Shown in pieces: positions 51,474 to 61,542 of a DNA stretch of 64,000 bases (position 1 is the stretch's first letter; the number at the start of each line of letters is the position of its first letter). The stretch is taken from positions 3,844,001 through 3,908,000 of the forward strand of contig NZ_CP097218.1 of NCBI RefSeq assembly GCF_023373525.1, in the 5' to 3' direction. The position numbers and the translations under genes were made by a program. The notes under the pieces were generated by a model. It was not told where the DNA came from and did not search any database. It saw only the letters and a program-made list of their open reading frames with translations. This DNA comes from Brachybacterium kimchii. Its GTDB lineage: Bacteria > Actinomycetota > Actinomycetes > Actinomycetales > Dermabacteraceae.

Positions 51474-53003
51474 TCAGCCGCCGGGCCCCGGAGGGCTGGC
51501 GAGCCGGTCCTTCTCTGAGCGGTGCTCGCCTGAGTGGTCATGCTCTGAGTGGTCCTCGTCCTGCGAGCCCACGTCCAGGTCAGGTCGCGGCCACCGCAGC
51601 GGGGGAGGAGCGCCGCTGAAAGTGCGGCCGGTGGGAGTCGTGAGACGGAGGGTGCGATCCGGAGGGGGCTCGGGCCCCTCGGACTCATCGGGTGGCCCCG
51701 ACCCGTCGTGCCCGTCGGTGGCGCCCGTCCCGATCTGCTCGATCCAGCCCTGGGTCTCCATGAGGTAGTTGCACGATTCGCACAGGCCTGCGCCGTTGTC
51801 GATGCGGGTGGCGCCGCCGTCGGCGTAGCTCTCGACGTGGTCGATGTGGCGGATGCGCGCCTCGCACCAGGGGGTGCGGCACCGCTGGTCGGCGATCTCG
51901 ATGAAGCGGCGGTCGGGGCCGGAGAAGCGGCGGCGCGTCTCGTCGGCCGCGGTGAGGCGTCCGCTGATCGGGTCGGTGAGCAGGCGGCGCACGAAGCGCT
52001 GCGCGGTGGTGTCGTCCTCCGGGTCGCCGTGGAGCGCGAAGCGGCGGGCGATGCCGGCGGGCACGGGGTGACCGTCGATCCAGGCCACGTCGTCGGCCTC
52101 GTCCAGCAGCGCCTTGTCGGTCATCATCAACTGGATCTCGACGCTCGTGCTCTCCGGCTCCTCCTGGCCGGTGACGCGGGCGACCAGGGCGTCGGCCATG
52201 TGCTGGCCGCGGGTGCCCTCGATGCCCTGGGAGCGGGCGGTCGAGGCGGCCTGGTCCAGCGCTTTGTACATGGCGACGCCCTGGGCGAGGGGCAGCAGGG
52301 CGCTCAGCCGCACGGTGGAGCCGGAGGCGGGTCGGAGCGAGACGTGCCGCTCGGAGACCTCGCGCTCATGGCGGGCGAGGGCTGCGGCCTGGTCGAGCTC
52401 GTCGGCGCGCGCCCGCGCCAGCACGCCGGCACGGGTGGGGGAGACCTCGGGCAGCTGGGCGGAGATGTCGCGGTCCACGCGGGAGCGGTCCTCGTCGTCG
52501 AGGCAGATGACGCCCTTGGCGACCTCATCGGCCGCCCAGGTGCAGATCTCGCCGCGCGCGAGGAGATCCAGGGTCCTCGGCATCGACTCGACGACCACCC
52601 GTTCGAGAGCCAGATGGTTCCGGGTGCGGGCGGGCGAGGCGCGGCGGACGAGCGCGATCTCTTCCGCGACGCCCTTGCCGAGGTCCTTGCGGGGCACGCC
52701 GTCGGCCCGCTGCTGGGCGATGCGCCTGGCGCGGAAGGCGACCGATGCGCTCATCTGGGTCGCACCCGCCAGGGCGAGGATCCGCTCGCTGATCTCGATC
52801 GACGCGAGCAGGGAATCGATGCCGATCGGCGTCGCGGAGTCAGATGCGCCCGAGTCGTCATCCGGCGCGGGACTCAGGAGGGAGAACGCCCGCGCGAGCG
52901 TGGCATGGGCCTGGGCGAGGAGCTGCGCCGGATCCTCCGATCGCACCAGCCCCAGCGAGGGCCCAGCGGTCTCCGCACCGCGCGTCGCCGTCGACGTCAT
53001 CAT
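51474..53003 (-). CDS. DUF222/HNH endonuclease family protein
   Basis: This 509-residue protein has a DUF222 domain (about 60-330) and a C-terminal HNH nuclease core (about 400-450): [40 protein letters not shown], with the His-Asp pair and zinc Cys residues. These actinobacterial repeat-family genes are common, often in several copies, and may be mobile-intron or DNA-break related. ATG 53003 is chosen because GGGGAGG lies 5 bases upstream; ATG 53000 is equally possible. Confidence 0.9.
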   Translation of the reverse strand: MMTSTATRGAETAGPSLGLVRSEDPAQLLAQAHATLARAFSLLSPAPDDDSGASDSATPIGIDSLLASIEISERILALAGATQMSASVAFRARRIAQQRADGVPRKDLGKGVAEEIALVRRASPARTRNHLALERVVVESMPRTLDLLARGEICTWAADEVAKGVICLDDEDRSRVDRDISAQLPEVSPTRAGVLARARADELDQAAALARHEREVSERHVSLRPASGSTVRLSALLPLAQGVAMYKALDQAASTARSQGIEGTRGQHMADALVARVTGQEEPESTSVEIQLMMTDKALLDEADDVAWIDGHPVPAGIARRFALHGDPEDDTTAQRFVRRLLTDPISGRLTAADETRRRFSGPDRRFIEIADQRCRTPWCEARIRHIDHVESYADGGATRIDNGAGLCESCNYLMETQGWIEQIGTGATDGHDGSGPPDESEGPEPPPDRTLRLTTPTGRTFSGAPPPLRWPRPDLDVGSQDEDHSEHDHSGEHRSEKDRLASPPGPGG

Positions 53004-53392
53004 CCACACCTCCCCTCCAGGTCCTGTTCCAGATCGGTCCCTCGTGCTCGCCGCTCCGCGCGGTGGACACGCATAAATCCCACTTCACCTGCGGCGATAC
53101 ACCTGAGACCTCGAGCCTACGGACCCTCCACGCCCATGGGAACAGCGCCGCGGAGAATGTGGATAACTCGGAGAAAACGGGCGCAGTGCGGCGAGACGAG
53201 CCTCTGACCTGCCGTCCGCCAGTCCTCCACAATCGGCCACAGGATCGAACGCGTGCGCGGGATCCGCCGCGGGCCGTCGCTGCGAATCCGCCCCTCACCT
53301 CGCCCCTCGCCCCGCCGCGCCGACCTGTTCCCCGCATCCCATCCCGTCCTCGGCGCACGGCAGCGCCGCCGAGCCCCGGTACCCTGGAGCGC
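53004..53392. other. 389-base divergent gap upstream of the HNH gene and serS
   Basis: The gap is less GC-rich in its first half and holds a perfect DnaA-box sequence, TGTGGATAA (53158-53166), and some A/T-rich steps (GCATAAATCCC near 53070) that may be the HNH promoter. The second half is C-rich and ends in the serS promoter. No protein or RNA gene is seen. Confidence 0.6.
53380..53385 (+). promoter_or_regulatory. -10 box TACCCT, leaderless start of serS
   Basis: TACCCT is followed by 7 bases and ATG 53393. Confidence 0.5.
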
Positions 53393-54655
53393 ATGATCGA
53401 TCTGCGGCTCCTGCGCGAGAACCCCGACCTGGTCCGTGACGCACAGAAGGCCCGTCGGCGCGACCCCTCCACCGTCGATGCCGTGCTCGCGGCCGATTCG
53501 CGCTGGCGCGAGGCGACCACGTCCTTCGAGAACGCGCGCGCCGAGCAGAAGGCCTTCGGCAAGCAGGTCGCCAAGGCCCAGGGCGAGGAGAAGCAGCAGC
53601 TCCTCGCGCAGGTCAAGGACCTGGCAGCTCGCGTGAAGGACCTCGAGGCCGAGGCCCACACCGCGGCCGACGAGCGCGAGGCCGCACTCCGGGTCATCCC
53701 GAACATCTCCGAGGGCGCCCCCGAGGGCCTCGAGGAGGACTTCGTGGTCCGAGAGGTCGTGGGCGAGAACCCGACCTTCGACTTCCCCGTGAAGGATCAC
53801 CTCGAGATCGCCGAGGGCCTGCGCGCGCTCGACATGGCGCGCGGGGCGAAGGTCTCCGGCGCCCGCTTCTACTTCCTGCGCGGCATCGGCGCGCAGCTCG
53901 AGCTCGCCATCCTCAACGCGGCGATCGACCAGGCCACGAAGGCCGGGTTCACCCCGATGATCACCCCCACCCTGGTGCTCCCGGAGTCGATGGACGGCAC
54001 CGGCTACCTCGGCGAGCACGCCGACGAGGTCTACCACCTCGACAAGGACGACGACCTCTACCTCGTGGGCACGAGCGAGGTCGCGCTCGCGAGCTACCAC
54101 CGCGACGAGATCCTCGACCTCTCCGACGGGCCGCTGCGCTACGCCGGCTGGTCGACCTGCTACCGCCGCGAGGCCGGCAGCTACGGCAAGGACACCCGCG
54201 GCATCATCCGCGTCCACCAGTTCCAGAAGGTCGAGATGTTCTCGTTCTGCCGGATCGAGGACTCCTACGCCGAGCACGAGCGCCTGCTGGACTGGGAGCG
54301 GGAGATGATGGCGAAGATCGACGTGCCCTACCGCATCATCGACACCGCCGCCGGCGACCTCGGCACGAGCGCGGCCCGCAAGTTCGACTGCGAGGCCTGG
54401 GTGCCCAGCCAGGACACCTACCGCGAGCTCACCTCGACCTCGAACACGACCCAGTTCCAGGCGCGCCGGCTGAACATCCGCGAGCGCACCGAGGACGGGC
54501 TGCGGCCCGTCGCGACCCTCAACGGGACGCTCGGGACCACGCGCTTCATCGTCGCGATCCTCGAGAACCACCAGCAGGCCGACGGGTCCGTGGTGGTGCC
54601 GGAGGGCCTGCGCCCGTACCTCGGCGGCCGCGAGGTCTTCGAGGTGCAGTCCTGA
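53393..54655 (+). CDS. serS: seryl-tRNA synthetase
   Basis: This class II synthetase charges tRNA-Ser. The 420-residue protein has the N-terminal coiled-coil tRNA-binding arm (residues 25-105, many Glu/Lys/Gln heptads), motif 2 in [20 protein letters not shown] and motif 3 in [20 protein letters not shown], where the Arg contacts ATP. The signature [20 protein letters not shown] is typical. A disrupted tRNA-Ser(UGA) gene lies 8.5 kb downstream in this same window. Confidence 0.96.
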   Translation: MIDLRLLRENPDLVRDAQKARRRDPSTVDAVLAADSRWREATTSFENARAEQKAFGKQVAKAQGEEKQQLLAQVKDLAARVKDLEAEAHTAADEREAALRVIPNISEGAPEGLEEDFVVREVVGENPTFDFPVKDHLEIAEGLRALDMARGAKVSGARFYFLRGIGAQLELAILNAAIDQATKAGFTPMITPTLVLPESMDGTGYLGEHADEVYHLDKDDDLYLVGTSEVALASYHRDEILDLSDGPLRYAGWSTCYRREAGSYGKDTRGIIRVHQFQKVEMFSFCRIEDSYAEHERLLDWEREMMAKIDVPYRIIDTAAGDLGTSAARKFDCEAWVPSQDTYRELTSTSNTTQFQARRLNIRERTEDGLRPVATLNGTLGTTRFIVAILENHQQADGSVVVPEGLRPYLGGREVFEVQS

Positions 54656-54776
54656 TATGGGGCGCGGACGCTCCCGCACCTCGGGGCTGCTGCCGAGCGC
54701 GCTCCGGCGCCTGGGCAGGGGCCTGCGTCGCCTGCCCTTCACCCGTTCGTCAGACGCACCTGACAGGCTCGAGGCC

Positions 54777-55664
54777 ATGACCGTGACGGAGACCGAGAAC
54801 GACCGCATCGCCCGCGTCGAGCACGTGCGCACCCGGCTGGGCGAGGCGCTCGCGCCCCTGCGGGGCGCCGAGGACGGCAGCGTCCTGTTCGGCCTCGACG
54901 TCGACGGGACCCTCGTGGACCACGACGGCGAGATGTCGCCCGGCGTGCACGACGCCCTGGTCGCCGCGGCGTCCGCGCAGCGCGTGGTGATCGCGACCGG
55001 GCGCTCGCTCGGCGCGACCCTCCCGATCGCCCGCATGGCCGGCGTCGAGCGCGGGTACGCGGTGTGCTCGAACGGCGCTGTGACCATCGAGCTCGACCCG
55101 TCGGCCGACGAGGGATGGCGCGTCCTCGAGACCCGCGCCTTCCAGCCGGAGGAGGCCCTGCGCACCCTGCGCGAGGTCGCGCCGAACGCCCACTACGCGG
55201 TCGAGACCGTCGACGGCGCCTTCTACGCGACGCCCGGGTTCCAGGACGCGAGCTTCGGCGTCGAGGCGATCCCCACCGACCTCGACGAGCTGCTGGTCCT
55301 CGAGGCGGTGCGCGTGGTCGTCCACGTCCCGGACCTCACCCCGCAGGAGTTCGCGCAGCTCATCGACGAGTCCGGCGTCCACGGTGTGCAGTACGCGATC
55401 GGCTGGACGGCGTGGCTCGACATGGCCGCGCCGGGCGTCTCCAAGGCGACCGCGCTGGAGTCCGTGCGCTCGCGCCTGGACATCGGGACCTCGCACACCG
55501 TCGCCATCGGCGACGGCTTCAACGACGTCGAGATGCTGCGCTGGGCCGGCGTGGGCATCGCCATGGGCCAGGCGGTCGACGGGGTCAAGGACAGCGCGGA
55601 CCTCGTCACCCTCGACGTCTGGAACGACGGGGCCGCCGAGGTCCTGCGCACCGTGGTCGACTGA
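54777..55664 (+). CDS. HAD-superfamily hydrolase (Cof/type IIB)
   Basis: This 295-residue phosphatase acts on sugar phosphates or similar small molecules. The nucleophile motif is GLDVDGTLVDHDG, motif II is VIATGRSLG, and the last acidic pair is in AIGDGFNDVEML. A type IIB cap lies between motifs II and III. An in-frame ATG at 54657 would add 40 Arg-rich residues. I prefer 54777 because CAGGCT sits 7 bases before it, the same leaderless spacing as elsewhere here. Confidence 0.88.
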   Translation: MTVTETENDRIARVEHVRTRLGEALAPLRGAEDGSVLFGLDVDGTLVDHDGEMSPGVHDALVAAASAQRVVIATGRSLGATLPIARMAGVERGYAVCSNGAVTIELDPSADEGWRVLETRAFQPEEALRTLREVAPNAHYAVETVDGAFYATPGFQDASFGVEAIPTDLDELLVLEAVRVVVHVPDLTPQEFAQLIDESGVHGVQYAIGWTAWLDMAAPGVSKATALESVRSRLDIGTSHTVAIGDGFNDVEMLRWAGVGIAMGQAVDGVKDSADLVTLDVWNDGAAEVLRTVVD

Positions 55665-55676
55665 GCGAGGGTCCCC

Positions 55677-58235
55677 TCAGCCCGCGGTGTGCGCGGCGAG
55701 CCACCGCCCCGTCGCCGAGCCCTGGCACTGCGCGACCTGCGCGGGGGTGCCCGAGGCGACGATCCTCCCGCCGTCCTCGCCGGCGCCCGGACCCAGGTCG
55801 ATGACGTGATCCGCCTGCGCGACCACGCGCATGTCGTGCTCGACGACGATGACGCTCGAGCCTCCGTCCACGAGCCTGTTCAGCTCGGCGACCAGCAGGT
55901 CCACGTCCGCCGGATGGAGGCCCGCGGTCGGCTCGTCCAGGAGGTAGGCGGTGTGCCCGCGCGCGGTGCGCTGCAGCTCGGTCGCGAGCTTGATGCGCTG
56001 CGCCTCGCCGCCGGAGAGCTCCGTGGCGCTCTGGCCGAGCGTGAGGTAGCCCAGTCCGATCGCCTCCAGGGCATCGAGGGCGCGCATGATGCGGGCGTCG
56101 GATGCGAAGACCCCGCGGGCCTCGCGCACCGAGAGGTCCAGGACCTCGGCGATGGTCAGCGAGTTCCACGTGACCTCGAGGGTCTCGTCCGTGTACCGGG
56201 CGCCGTGGCAGTCGGGGCACGGGGTGAAGGTGCCGGGCAGGAACACGAGCTCGACCTCGATCTGGCCCTCGCCCTGGCAGGTGGGGCAGCGGCCCGCGGT
56301 GACGTTGTAGGAGAAGCGGCCGACGCCCCAGCCGCGCCGCCGGGCCTCGTCGGTGTCCGCGAACAGGCGGCGCACCCTGTCGAACAGGCCCGTGTACGTC
56401 GCCAGGCATGAACGGGGAGTGCGCCCGATGGGCTTCTGCGTGATCCGCACCAGTCGGTCGATCTGCTCCGCACCGCGGACCTCCCGGACCCGCGGAGGCC
56501 GTTCGGCGCCGGGGAGCTGGGCGTCGGGTTCCGCACCGCCCACCTCGTCCTCGTCGTCGTCCACGCTGGTGCGGACCGTCCCGGCGAGGACCCGCGCGAT
56601 GACGTCGCTGATCAGCGTGGTCTTCCCCGAACCGGAGACGCCGGTGATCGCCGTGAAGGAGCCCAGGGGCACCTCGACGTCCATGTCATGGATCGTCCGC
56701 GCCTCGACGCCCGTCAGGAGCAGTCCGCCCGTCGGCCGGCGGGACTGATCGCGGGTGCGCAGGGGCGGCAGGGGTCGGCCGAGGTGCGCGGCCGTGCGGG
56801 ACCCGGGGGCGTCCGCGAGCTGCGCGACCGGGCCCGAATGCAGGATGCTGCCGCCCTCGACGCCCGCCCCGGGGCCCATGTCGATCACCCAGTCGGCCTT
56901 CTCGATGAGCCACATGTCGTGCTCGACGAGCAGCACCGAGTTCCCCTCCTCGAGGAAGCGGTCGAAGAGGTCCTGCAGCATCCCCTTCTCGCTCGGGTGG
57001 AGTCCGGCCGACGGCTCGTCGAGCACGTAGGCGACGCCGAACAGGCCCGCCCGCAGCTGCGAGGCGAGGCGCAGACGCTGCAGCTCGCCCGTGGACAGGG
57101 TGCGCGCCGGCCGGTCCAGCGTGAGGTGCCCGACCCCGAGGCCCACCATCGTGCGCAGCACCGGCAGCAGGTTCGGCAGCAGCAGGCGCTCGGCCTCCGC
57201 CTCGGGGGAGACGTCGTCGCGGTCGGTGGCCGCATCCTCCGTGCCGTGCTCCATCCCGAGCTGCGTCGCACGCTCCTCGCACATCGCGAGCACCTGCTGC
57301 GCGCTGCGCGCGAGGAGGTCGAAGATCGGCAGACCCAGGTACGTGACGCGCAGGGCGTCGGCGTGGAGACGATGCCCCTCGCACGCGGGGCACAGGGACG
57401 TGTCGAGGTGGCGCAGGGCCCGCTCGCGGGTCTTCTCGGAACCGGCCGCGGAGACCGCGTGCCGCAGGTAGCGGGCCACGGACTGCCAGCGGCCCTCGTA
57501 GGTGCGCTGGACCTGGTCGACGCCGCGCACCGGATGGACGGTGACCACGGGCTGCTCGTCGGTGAACAGGATCCACTCGCGCGCCTCACGGGGGATGTCG
57601 CGCCAGGGCACGTCCATCGGCGCGACCTCGAGGGTGGCGAGGATGTCGTGGAAGTTCTTGCCCATCCAGGCGCCCGGCCACGCCTGGATGGCGCCGTCGT
57701 CGATGCTGAGCGAGGGGTCGGGGACCATCGAGCGCTCGGTGGGCTCGTGCAGCACGCCCGTGCCGCGGCAGACGGGGCACATGCCCTCGGTCGTGTTCGG
57801 GCTGAACGCCTCGGCGAGCAGCCGGCCGCCGTGAGCGGGGTGGCCGCGGGTGAGGACGTCGGCGGGATGCTCGCCGGCGCGGGCGTAGAGCAGGCGGATC
57901 GCGTGGGAGAGCGTGGTCAGGGTGGCGACGGTGGAGCGTGCGCCGCCGCCGCTGGTGCGCTGCTCGAGGGCGACCGTGGGCGGCAGCCCATGGAGGCTCT
58001 CGACCCGGGGGTCCATCGCGCTGCCGATGAGGCGGCGTGCGAACGGAGCGATCGACTCGAGGTATCGGCGCTGCGCCTCGCCGTGGATCGTGCCGAAGGC
58101 GAGGGAGGACTTCCCCGAACCGGACACGCCGGTGAACGCGACGAGCGTCCCCCGCGGGAAGGACGTGCTCACATGGCGCAGGTTGTGCAGGTGCGCGTCA
58201 TGCACGCGGACCAGGTCATCGTGGGCATCGGGCAT
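55677..58235 (-). CDS. UvrA-like ABC ATPase (excinuclease A paralog)
   Basis: This 852-residue protein has two ABC ATPase halves of the UvrA type: Walker A GVSGSGKSSLAF and GVSGSGKTTLI, signatures LSTGELQRLRLA and LSGGEAQRIKLA, and zinc pairs CPVCRGTG, CPACEGH, CPTCQGEGQ and CPDCHGARY. It is about 100 residues shorter than housekeeping UvrA, in the class linked to DNA-damaging drug resistance, and lacks most of the UvrB-binding insert. TACGGT is 6 bases before the ATG. Confidence 0.9.
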   Translation of the reverse strand: MPDAHDDLVRVHDAHLHNLRHVSTSFPRGTLVAFTGVSGSGKSSLAFGTIHGEAQRRYLESIAPFARRLIGSAMDPRVESLHGLPPTVALEQRTSGGGARSTVATLTTLSHAIRLLYARAGEHPADVLTRGHPAHGGRLLAEAFSPNTTEGMCPVCRGTGVLHEPTERSMVPDPSLSIDDGAIQAWPGAWMGKNFHDILATLEVAPMDVPWRDIPREAREWILFTDEQPVVTVHPVRGVDQVQRTYEGRWQSVARYLRHAVSAAGSEKTRERALRHLDTSLCPACEGHRLHADALRVTYLGLPIFDLLARSAQQVLAMCEERATQLGMEHGTEDAATDRDDVSPEAEAERLLLPNLLPVLRTMVGLGVGHLTLDRPARTLSTGELQRLRLASQLRAGLFGVAYVLDEPSAGLHPSEKGMLQDLFDRFLEEGNSVLLVEHDMWLIEKADWVIDMGPGAGVEGGSILHSGPVAQLADAPGSRTAAHLGRPLPPLRTRDQSRRPTGGLLLTGVEARTIHDMDVEVPLGSFTAITGVSGSGKTTLISDVIARVLAGTVRTSVDDDEDEVGGAEPDAQLPGAERPPRVREVRGAEQIDRLVRITQKPIGRTPRSCLATYTGLFDRVRRLFADTDEARRRGWGVGRFSYNVTAGRCPTCQGEGQIEVELVFLPGTFTPCPDCHGARYTDETLEVTWNSLTIAEVLDLSVREARGVFASDARIMRALDALEAIGLGYLTLGQSATELSGGEAQRIKLATELQRTARGHTAYLLDEPTAGLHPADVDLLVAELNRLVDGGSSVIVVEHDMRVVAQADHVIDLGPGAGEDGGRIVASGTPAQVAQCQGSATGRWLAAHTAG

Positions 58236-58260
58236 GGTCGGACCGTAACAGGGCGGGCCG

Positions 58261-59253
58261 TCAGTCCCTGACGTCGAGGATGACCTTGCCGAGGTGGCCG
58301 CCGTCCTTCAGGATCTGGTGGGCCTTCTCGGCATCGGCCAGGGGGAGTCGTGCCTGCACCGGCAGGCGCACAGAACCGTCCTCGAGCATCGGCCACACGA
58401 GTTCGCGGGTGAGCTGCACGATGAGGTGCTTCTCCGCGACCGGTCGCGAGCGCAGGGTGGTGCCGATGACGCGGGCCCGACGGCCCATCAGGGCGCCGAG
58501 ATCGAGCTCGCCGCGGGGCCCGCCGATCGTGCCGATCACGACGAGACGGCCGTGCTCGCGCAGCATCCCGACGTTGTCGCGGAGGGTCGGCCCGCCGACG
58601 ACGTCGAGGATCACGTCGGCTCCGCCGGCCTCGCCCACTGCGGCGGGGACGTCGGTCGTGTGCCGGTTCCAGGCGAGGTCCGCGCCGAGCTCCTGCGCCG
58701 TGCGCACGGCGTCGTCGGAGCCGACGGTCGTGAGCGCCCGCGCGCCGAGCGCGTGGGCGAACTGGATCGCGAACGAGCCGATGCCGCCCGTGCCGCCGTG
58801 GACCAGCAGGGTCTGCGGGCCGGGAGCGGGCTCGCCCTGCAGGCGCGGCCACGGGTTGTCCGTGCGGCCGCCGGGGCGCAGGTCCGCCTCGATCACGAGG
58901 TTCGAGACGACGGTCGCCGCGACCTCGATGAGACCGGCGGCGTCGTGCAGGTCCAGGGCCGACGGGGCGGGCAGCACCTGCGCCTCGGGCACCGCGACGA
59001 CCTCGGCGTATCCGCCGCCGGCCAGCAGCGCGACGACCTCCTCCCCGGTGTCCCGGCGCCGACCGGAGACCTCGAGGCCGGGGATCTCCGAGGCCCCGGG
59101 AGGCGGAGGGTAGTGCCCGGCGGTCTGGGCGAGGTCGGCGCGGTTCACGCCGGTCGCGACGACGTCCACGAGGATCTCGCCGTCGGCGGGCACGGGCTCG
59201 GGGATGTCGCTGAGCTGGAGGCGGTGGTCCTCGGTGATCGTGATCGCGCGCAT
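58261..59253 (-). CDS. NADPH:quinone oxidoreductase-like (MDR family)
   Basis: This 330-residue zinc-free medium-chain reductase has the GroES-like domain ending GVNRADLAQTAGHYPPPPGA, the NADPH site LLVHGGTGGIGSFAIQFAHA and the closing HQILKDGGHLGKVILDV segment of the QOR/PIG3 group. Family members reduce quinones and enals. TACCGT is 7 bases before ATG 59253. It stands alone between the UvrA paralog and the GH76 gene. Confidence 0.92.
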   Translation of the reverse strand: MRAITITEDHRLQLSDIPEPVPADGEILVDVVATGVNRADLAQTAGHYPPPPGASEIPGLEVSGRRRDTGEEVVALLAGGGYAEVVAVPEAQVLPAPSALDLHDAAGLIEVAATVVSNLVIEADLRPGGRTDNPWPRLQGEPAPGPQTLLVHGGTGGIGSFAIQFAHALGARALTTVGSDDAVRTAQELGADLAWNRHTTDVPAAVGEAGGADVILDVVGGPTLRDNVGMLREHGRLVVIGTIGGPRGELDLGALMGRRARVIGTTLRSRPVAEKHLIVQLTRELVWPMLEDGSVRLPVQARLPLADAEKAHQILKDGGHLGKVILDVRD

Positions 59254-59355
59254 GGGATCCACGGTACGCGGCGGGCGCGGCGTCGGCCGATGCCGGGCCA
59301 CGGGAAGCCGGCCTCTCCGCGCCCCGATCCGAGCACCCGCGTATCGGTACGAATC

Positions 59356-59366
59356 GGAACGGTTCC
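59356..59366 (+). promoter_or_regulatory. palindrome GGAACGGTTCC upstream of the GH76 gene
   Basis: A perfect 11-base palindrome lies about 38 bases before a -10-like TAGCGT at 59399-59404, a plausible operator for the GH76 gene. Confidence 0.4.
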
Positions 59367-59398
59367 CCCGAAGCCGGGACCTCGGGCCGACGGGTCGC

Positions 59399-59404
59399 TA
59401 GCGT
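59399..59404 (+). promoter_or_regulatory. -10-like TAGCGT before the GH76 gene
   Basis: TAGCGT stands about 54 bases before GTG 59458 and gives a leader with GAGGAG. Confidence 0.45.
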
Positions 59405-59457
59405 GAGCGGCGATGCGGCGCCCGGCCGTGCGCCGCGCACTCGATGAGGAGTCCGCC

Positions 59458-60813
59458 GTGGCAGATCAGACCTTCGACCCCGCCCCGCACGATCCCCGAG
59501 CCGAGGAGCCCGCCGGCGCGGGCGGCCGTCCGGGCCGGAATCCCAGCCGCCATCCGGGCCGCCGCGCCCTGCTGGGAGCCGCGGTGTGCGCGGGCGCCCT
59601 GCTGCCGGCCGCGGCGGCGGGCGCGGCCCCGACGGGCGGTGCTGCCACGACGGGCGGTCCAGCCCCCGCCTCGCCGCATCGGCCGGAGAGATCCGGGGAT
59701 CGCCTCTCGACGGGTCAGCGCCGTCGACGCGCACGCCGTGCGGTCCGCGCGCTGCAGCTGAACTTCTCGCTCCCCGCGCCGAGCCCGATGCTCTCCGAGC
59801 TCTATCCCCGCCGCGACGGTGACCCCGACTTCTCCTACTGCTGGCCGCTGTCCCAGGCCCGCTCCGCAGCCTGCGAGCTCTCCTACGCCCTCGCCTCCGA
59901 ACCCGCGCAGGACCGCCGGCTCCGCAGTGCGCTCGAGGACGCCCAGCAGGCCTACTGGTACGCGGCGGGCGGCGAGACGGGCCTGCCCGGGTGCACCGCC
60001 GCGTGCGATCGGGAGCAGGGCCCGCACGGTGACATGTACTACGACGACAACGCCTGGGTGGGCCTGCAGGACGTCGAGGAGCATCTGATCGCCGGCGGCG
60101 GGCGCGGGAACCTCGAGCGGGCGCGGGCGATCCTCGAGCTGCTGCGCTCGGGGGAGGACACCGACCCCGATGCCCCGAGCCCCGGCGGCATCTTCTGGAC
60201 CCAGGCCGGTGACGAGAGCGGTCGCAACACCGTCTCCACCGTCCCCTCGGCGAAGCTCGCCCTGCGACTGCACCAGATCACGGGGGACGCGACCATGCTC
60301 CGCGACGCGCAGCGCTGGGTGTCCTGGGCCCGCGGGGCCCTTCTGGCCGACGAGGGGCTGTTCTGGGACAACATCGCGCCCGACGGCACCATCGACAGGA
60401 CCTTCTGGAGCTATAACCAGGGGGTGCCGCTGGGCACCGAGGCCCTGCTCTTCGAGATCACCGGGCGACGGGCCCACCGCGACCGGGCCGTGGACCTCGC
60501 CGATGCGGTCGTGCGCCGATACGCGCCCTTCGAGGACGGCGGCGGCCTGGACGATCAGCCCCTGCAGTTCGCCGCGATCCTCACCGCGAACCTGGTGATG
60601 GCGCAGGCGGTGATCGGCGACCGGATCCCCGGCCGTGCGATCGCCCAGGCCTATGCCGATCGCCTGTGGTCGCGCCGCGATCCCGGCACGGACCTCTACG
60701 ACGGGGAGAAGCGCGAGGGCGGGGACCGTCTGCACCTGCTGGACCAGGCGGGCTATGCGCGGGCGCTGGCCGTCGCGGCCATCGGGGAGAAGCACGCGCG
60801 CCTGCTGTGCTGA
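59458..60813 (+). CDS. secreted glycoside hydrolase family 76 (alpha-1,6-mannanase type)
   Basis: This 451-residue exported enzyme has a twin-arginine-like signal (GRRALLGAAVCAGALLPAAA, residues 35-55), a basic linker, then an alpha6/alpha6-barrel of GH76. The active Asp pair is in MYYDDNAWVGLQDVEEHL, with aromatic segments such as RTFWSYNQGVPLGTEALLFE. It would cut alpha-1,6-mannan chains outside the cell, for example yeast or actinobacterial mannans. GAGGAG 7 bases before GTG 59458 supports the start over an upstream GTG. Confidence 0.9.
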   Translation: MADQTFDPAPHDPRAEEPAGAGGRPGRNPSRHPGRRALLGAAVCAGALLPAAAAGAAPTGGAATTGGPAPASPHRPERSGDRLSTGQRRRRARRAVRALQLNFSLPAPSPMLSELYPRRDGDPDFSYCWPLSQARSAACELSYALASEPAQDRRLRSALEDAQQAYWYAAGGETGLPGCTAACDREQGPHGDMYYDDNAWVGLQDVEEHLIAGGGRGNLERARAILELLRSGEDTDPDAPSPGGIFWTQAGDESGRNTVSTVPSAKLALRLHQITGDATMLRDAQRWVSWARGALLADEGLFWDNIAPDGTIDRTFWSYNQGVPLGTEALLFEITGRRAHRDRAVDLADAVVRRYAPFEDGGGLDDQPLQFAAILTANLVMAQAVIGDRIPGRAIAQAYADRLWSRRDPGTDLYDGEKREGGDRLHLLDQAGYARALAVAAIGEKHARLLC

Positions 60814-60924
60814 GAGCGCGAGGACTGCAGAGCTGAGGGGCTGCGGGGGCGAGGGGCTGCGGGTCGGCGGGACAGCGGGGCCGAAGGGCTGAGGGACTGC
60901 GGGACGACGGGGTCGCGGGTCGGA

Positions 60925-61527
60925 TCAGTCCACCTCCGTCGGCTCCTCGCCGAGGAGGGCTGCGACGCCGCGCGAGAACGCGACGGCGTCGGTCTGCTCG
61001 AGCAGCGCGGACTGCGCCAGGAAGCCCTGGACGAGCGCGGCCATCACGCGCGTCGAGGCGCGCGCGTCGGCCGTCGGGTCCGGGCGCTGTTCCTGGGTGA
61101 ACCAGGAGGTCAGATACTCCTCCATCGTGGTCTGCAGTGTGGAGAGGACGCCCACGAAGACCTCGCGCACGCGCGGGTCGCGAGCCGCTTCGGCCCACAC
61201 CTGCAGCACCAGCGTGCCGTCGCGGGCGAACTCCGGGATCGTCGTCAGCAGCAGACGCAGCACCTGCGAGGGCGGAGGGATGGGGGAGGAGGCGATCACG
61301 CGCTCGAGCTCGGTGCGGCGATCGGCCGCGAGGCCCTCGGCGACGGCGAGCAGGATGTCGTCCTTGGAGGGGAAGTATCCGTAGATCGCCCCGGCGGAGA
61401 GCCCCGAGCGCTCGATGACCTCGGACATCGAGACCGAGCTGATGCCCTTCTCGCGGACGGCGTCCCGCATCGCTTCCACGATCCGTGCTCTCTGGGCGGC
61501 ACGGCGCTCCTCGGTGATCCTCGGCAT
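60925..61527 (-). CDS. TetR/AcrR family transcriptional regulator
   Basis: This 200-residue repressor has an N-terminal HTH (VSMSEVIERSGLSAGAIYGY, residues 33-52) and a ligand-binding domain of the QacR/AcrR drug-sensor style. It is divergent from a YhgE-like membrane protein, with repeated GAACGKTCATTC sites between. The start is placed at 61527 because TATGAT ends 7 bases upstream; an upstream ATG at 61539 lies inside that box. Confidence 0.9.
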   Translation of the reverse strand: MPRITEERRAAQRARIVEAMRDAVREKGISSVSMSEVIERSGLSAGAIYGYFPSKDDILLAVAEGLAADRRTELERVIASSPIPPPSQVLRLLLTTIPEFARDGTLVLQVWAEAARDPRVREVFVGVLSTLQTTMEEYLTSWFTQEQRPDPTADARASTRVMAALVQGFLAQSALLEQTDAVAFSRGVAALLGEEPTEVD

Positions 61528-61534
61528 GATGCCC

Positions 61535-61540
61535 ATCATA
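61535..61540 (-). promoter_or_regulatory. -10 box TATGAT, leaderless start of the TetR gene
   Basis: On the minus strand TATGAT is followed by 7 bases and ATG 61527. Confidence 0.6.
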
Positions 61541-61542
61541 GA

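Noticed and set aside
53004-53392. Replication origin
   Set aside because: Only one DnaA box, no AT-rich unwinding region and no dnaA/dnaN/rpmH neighbours.
54657-54776. N-terminal extension of the HAD hydrolase starting 1 base after serS
   Set aside because: The added 40 residues are Arg-rich and domain-free, and a -10-like CAGGCT sits at leaderless distance from ATG 54777.
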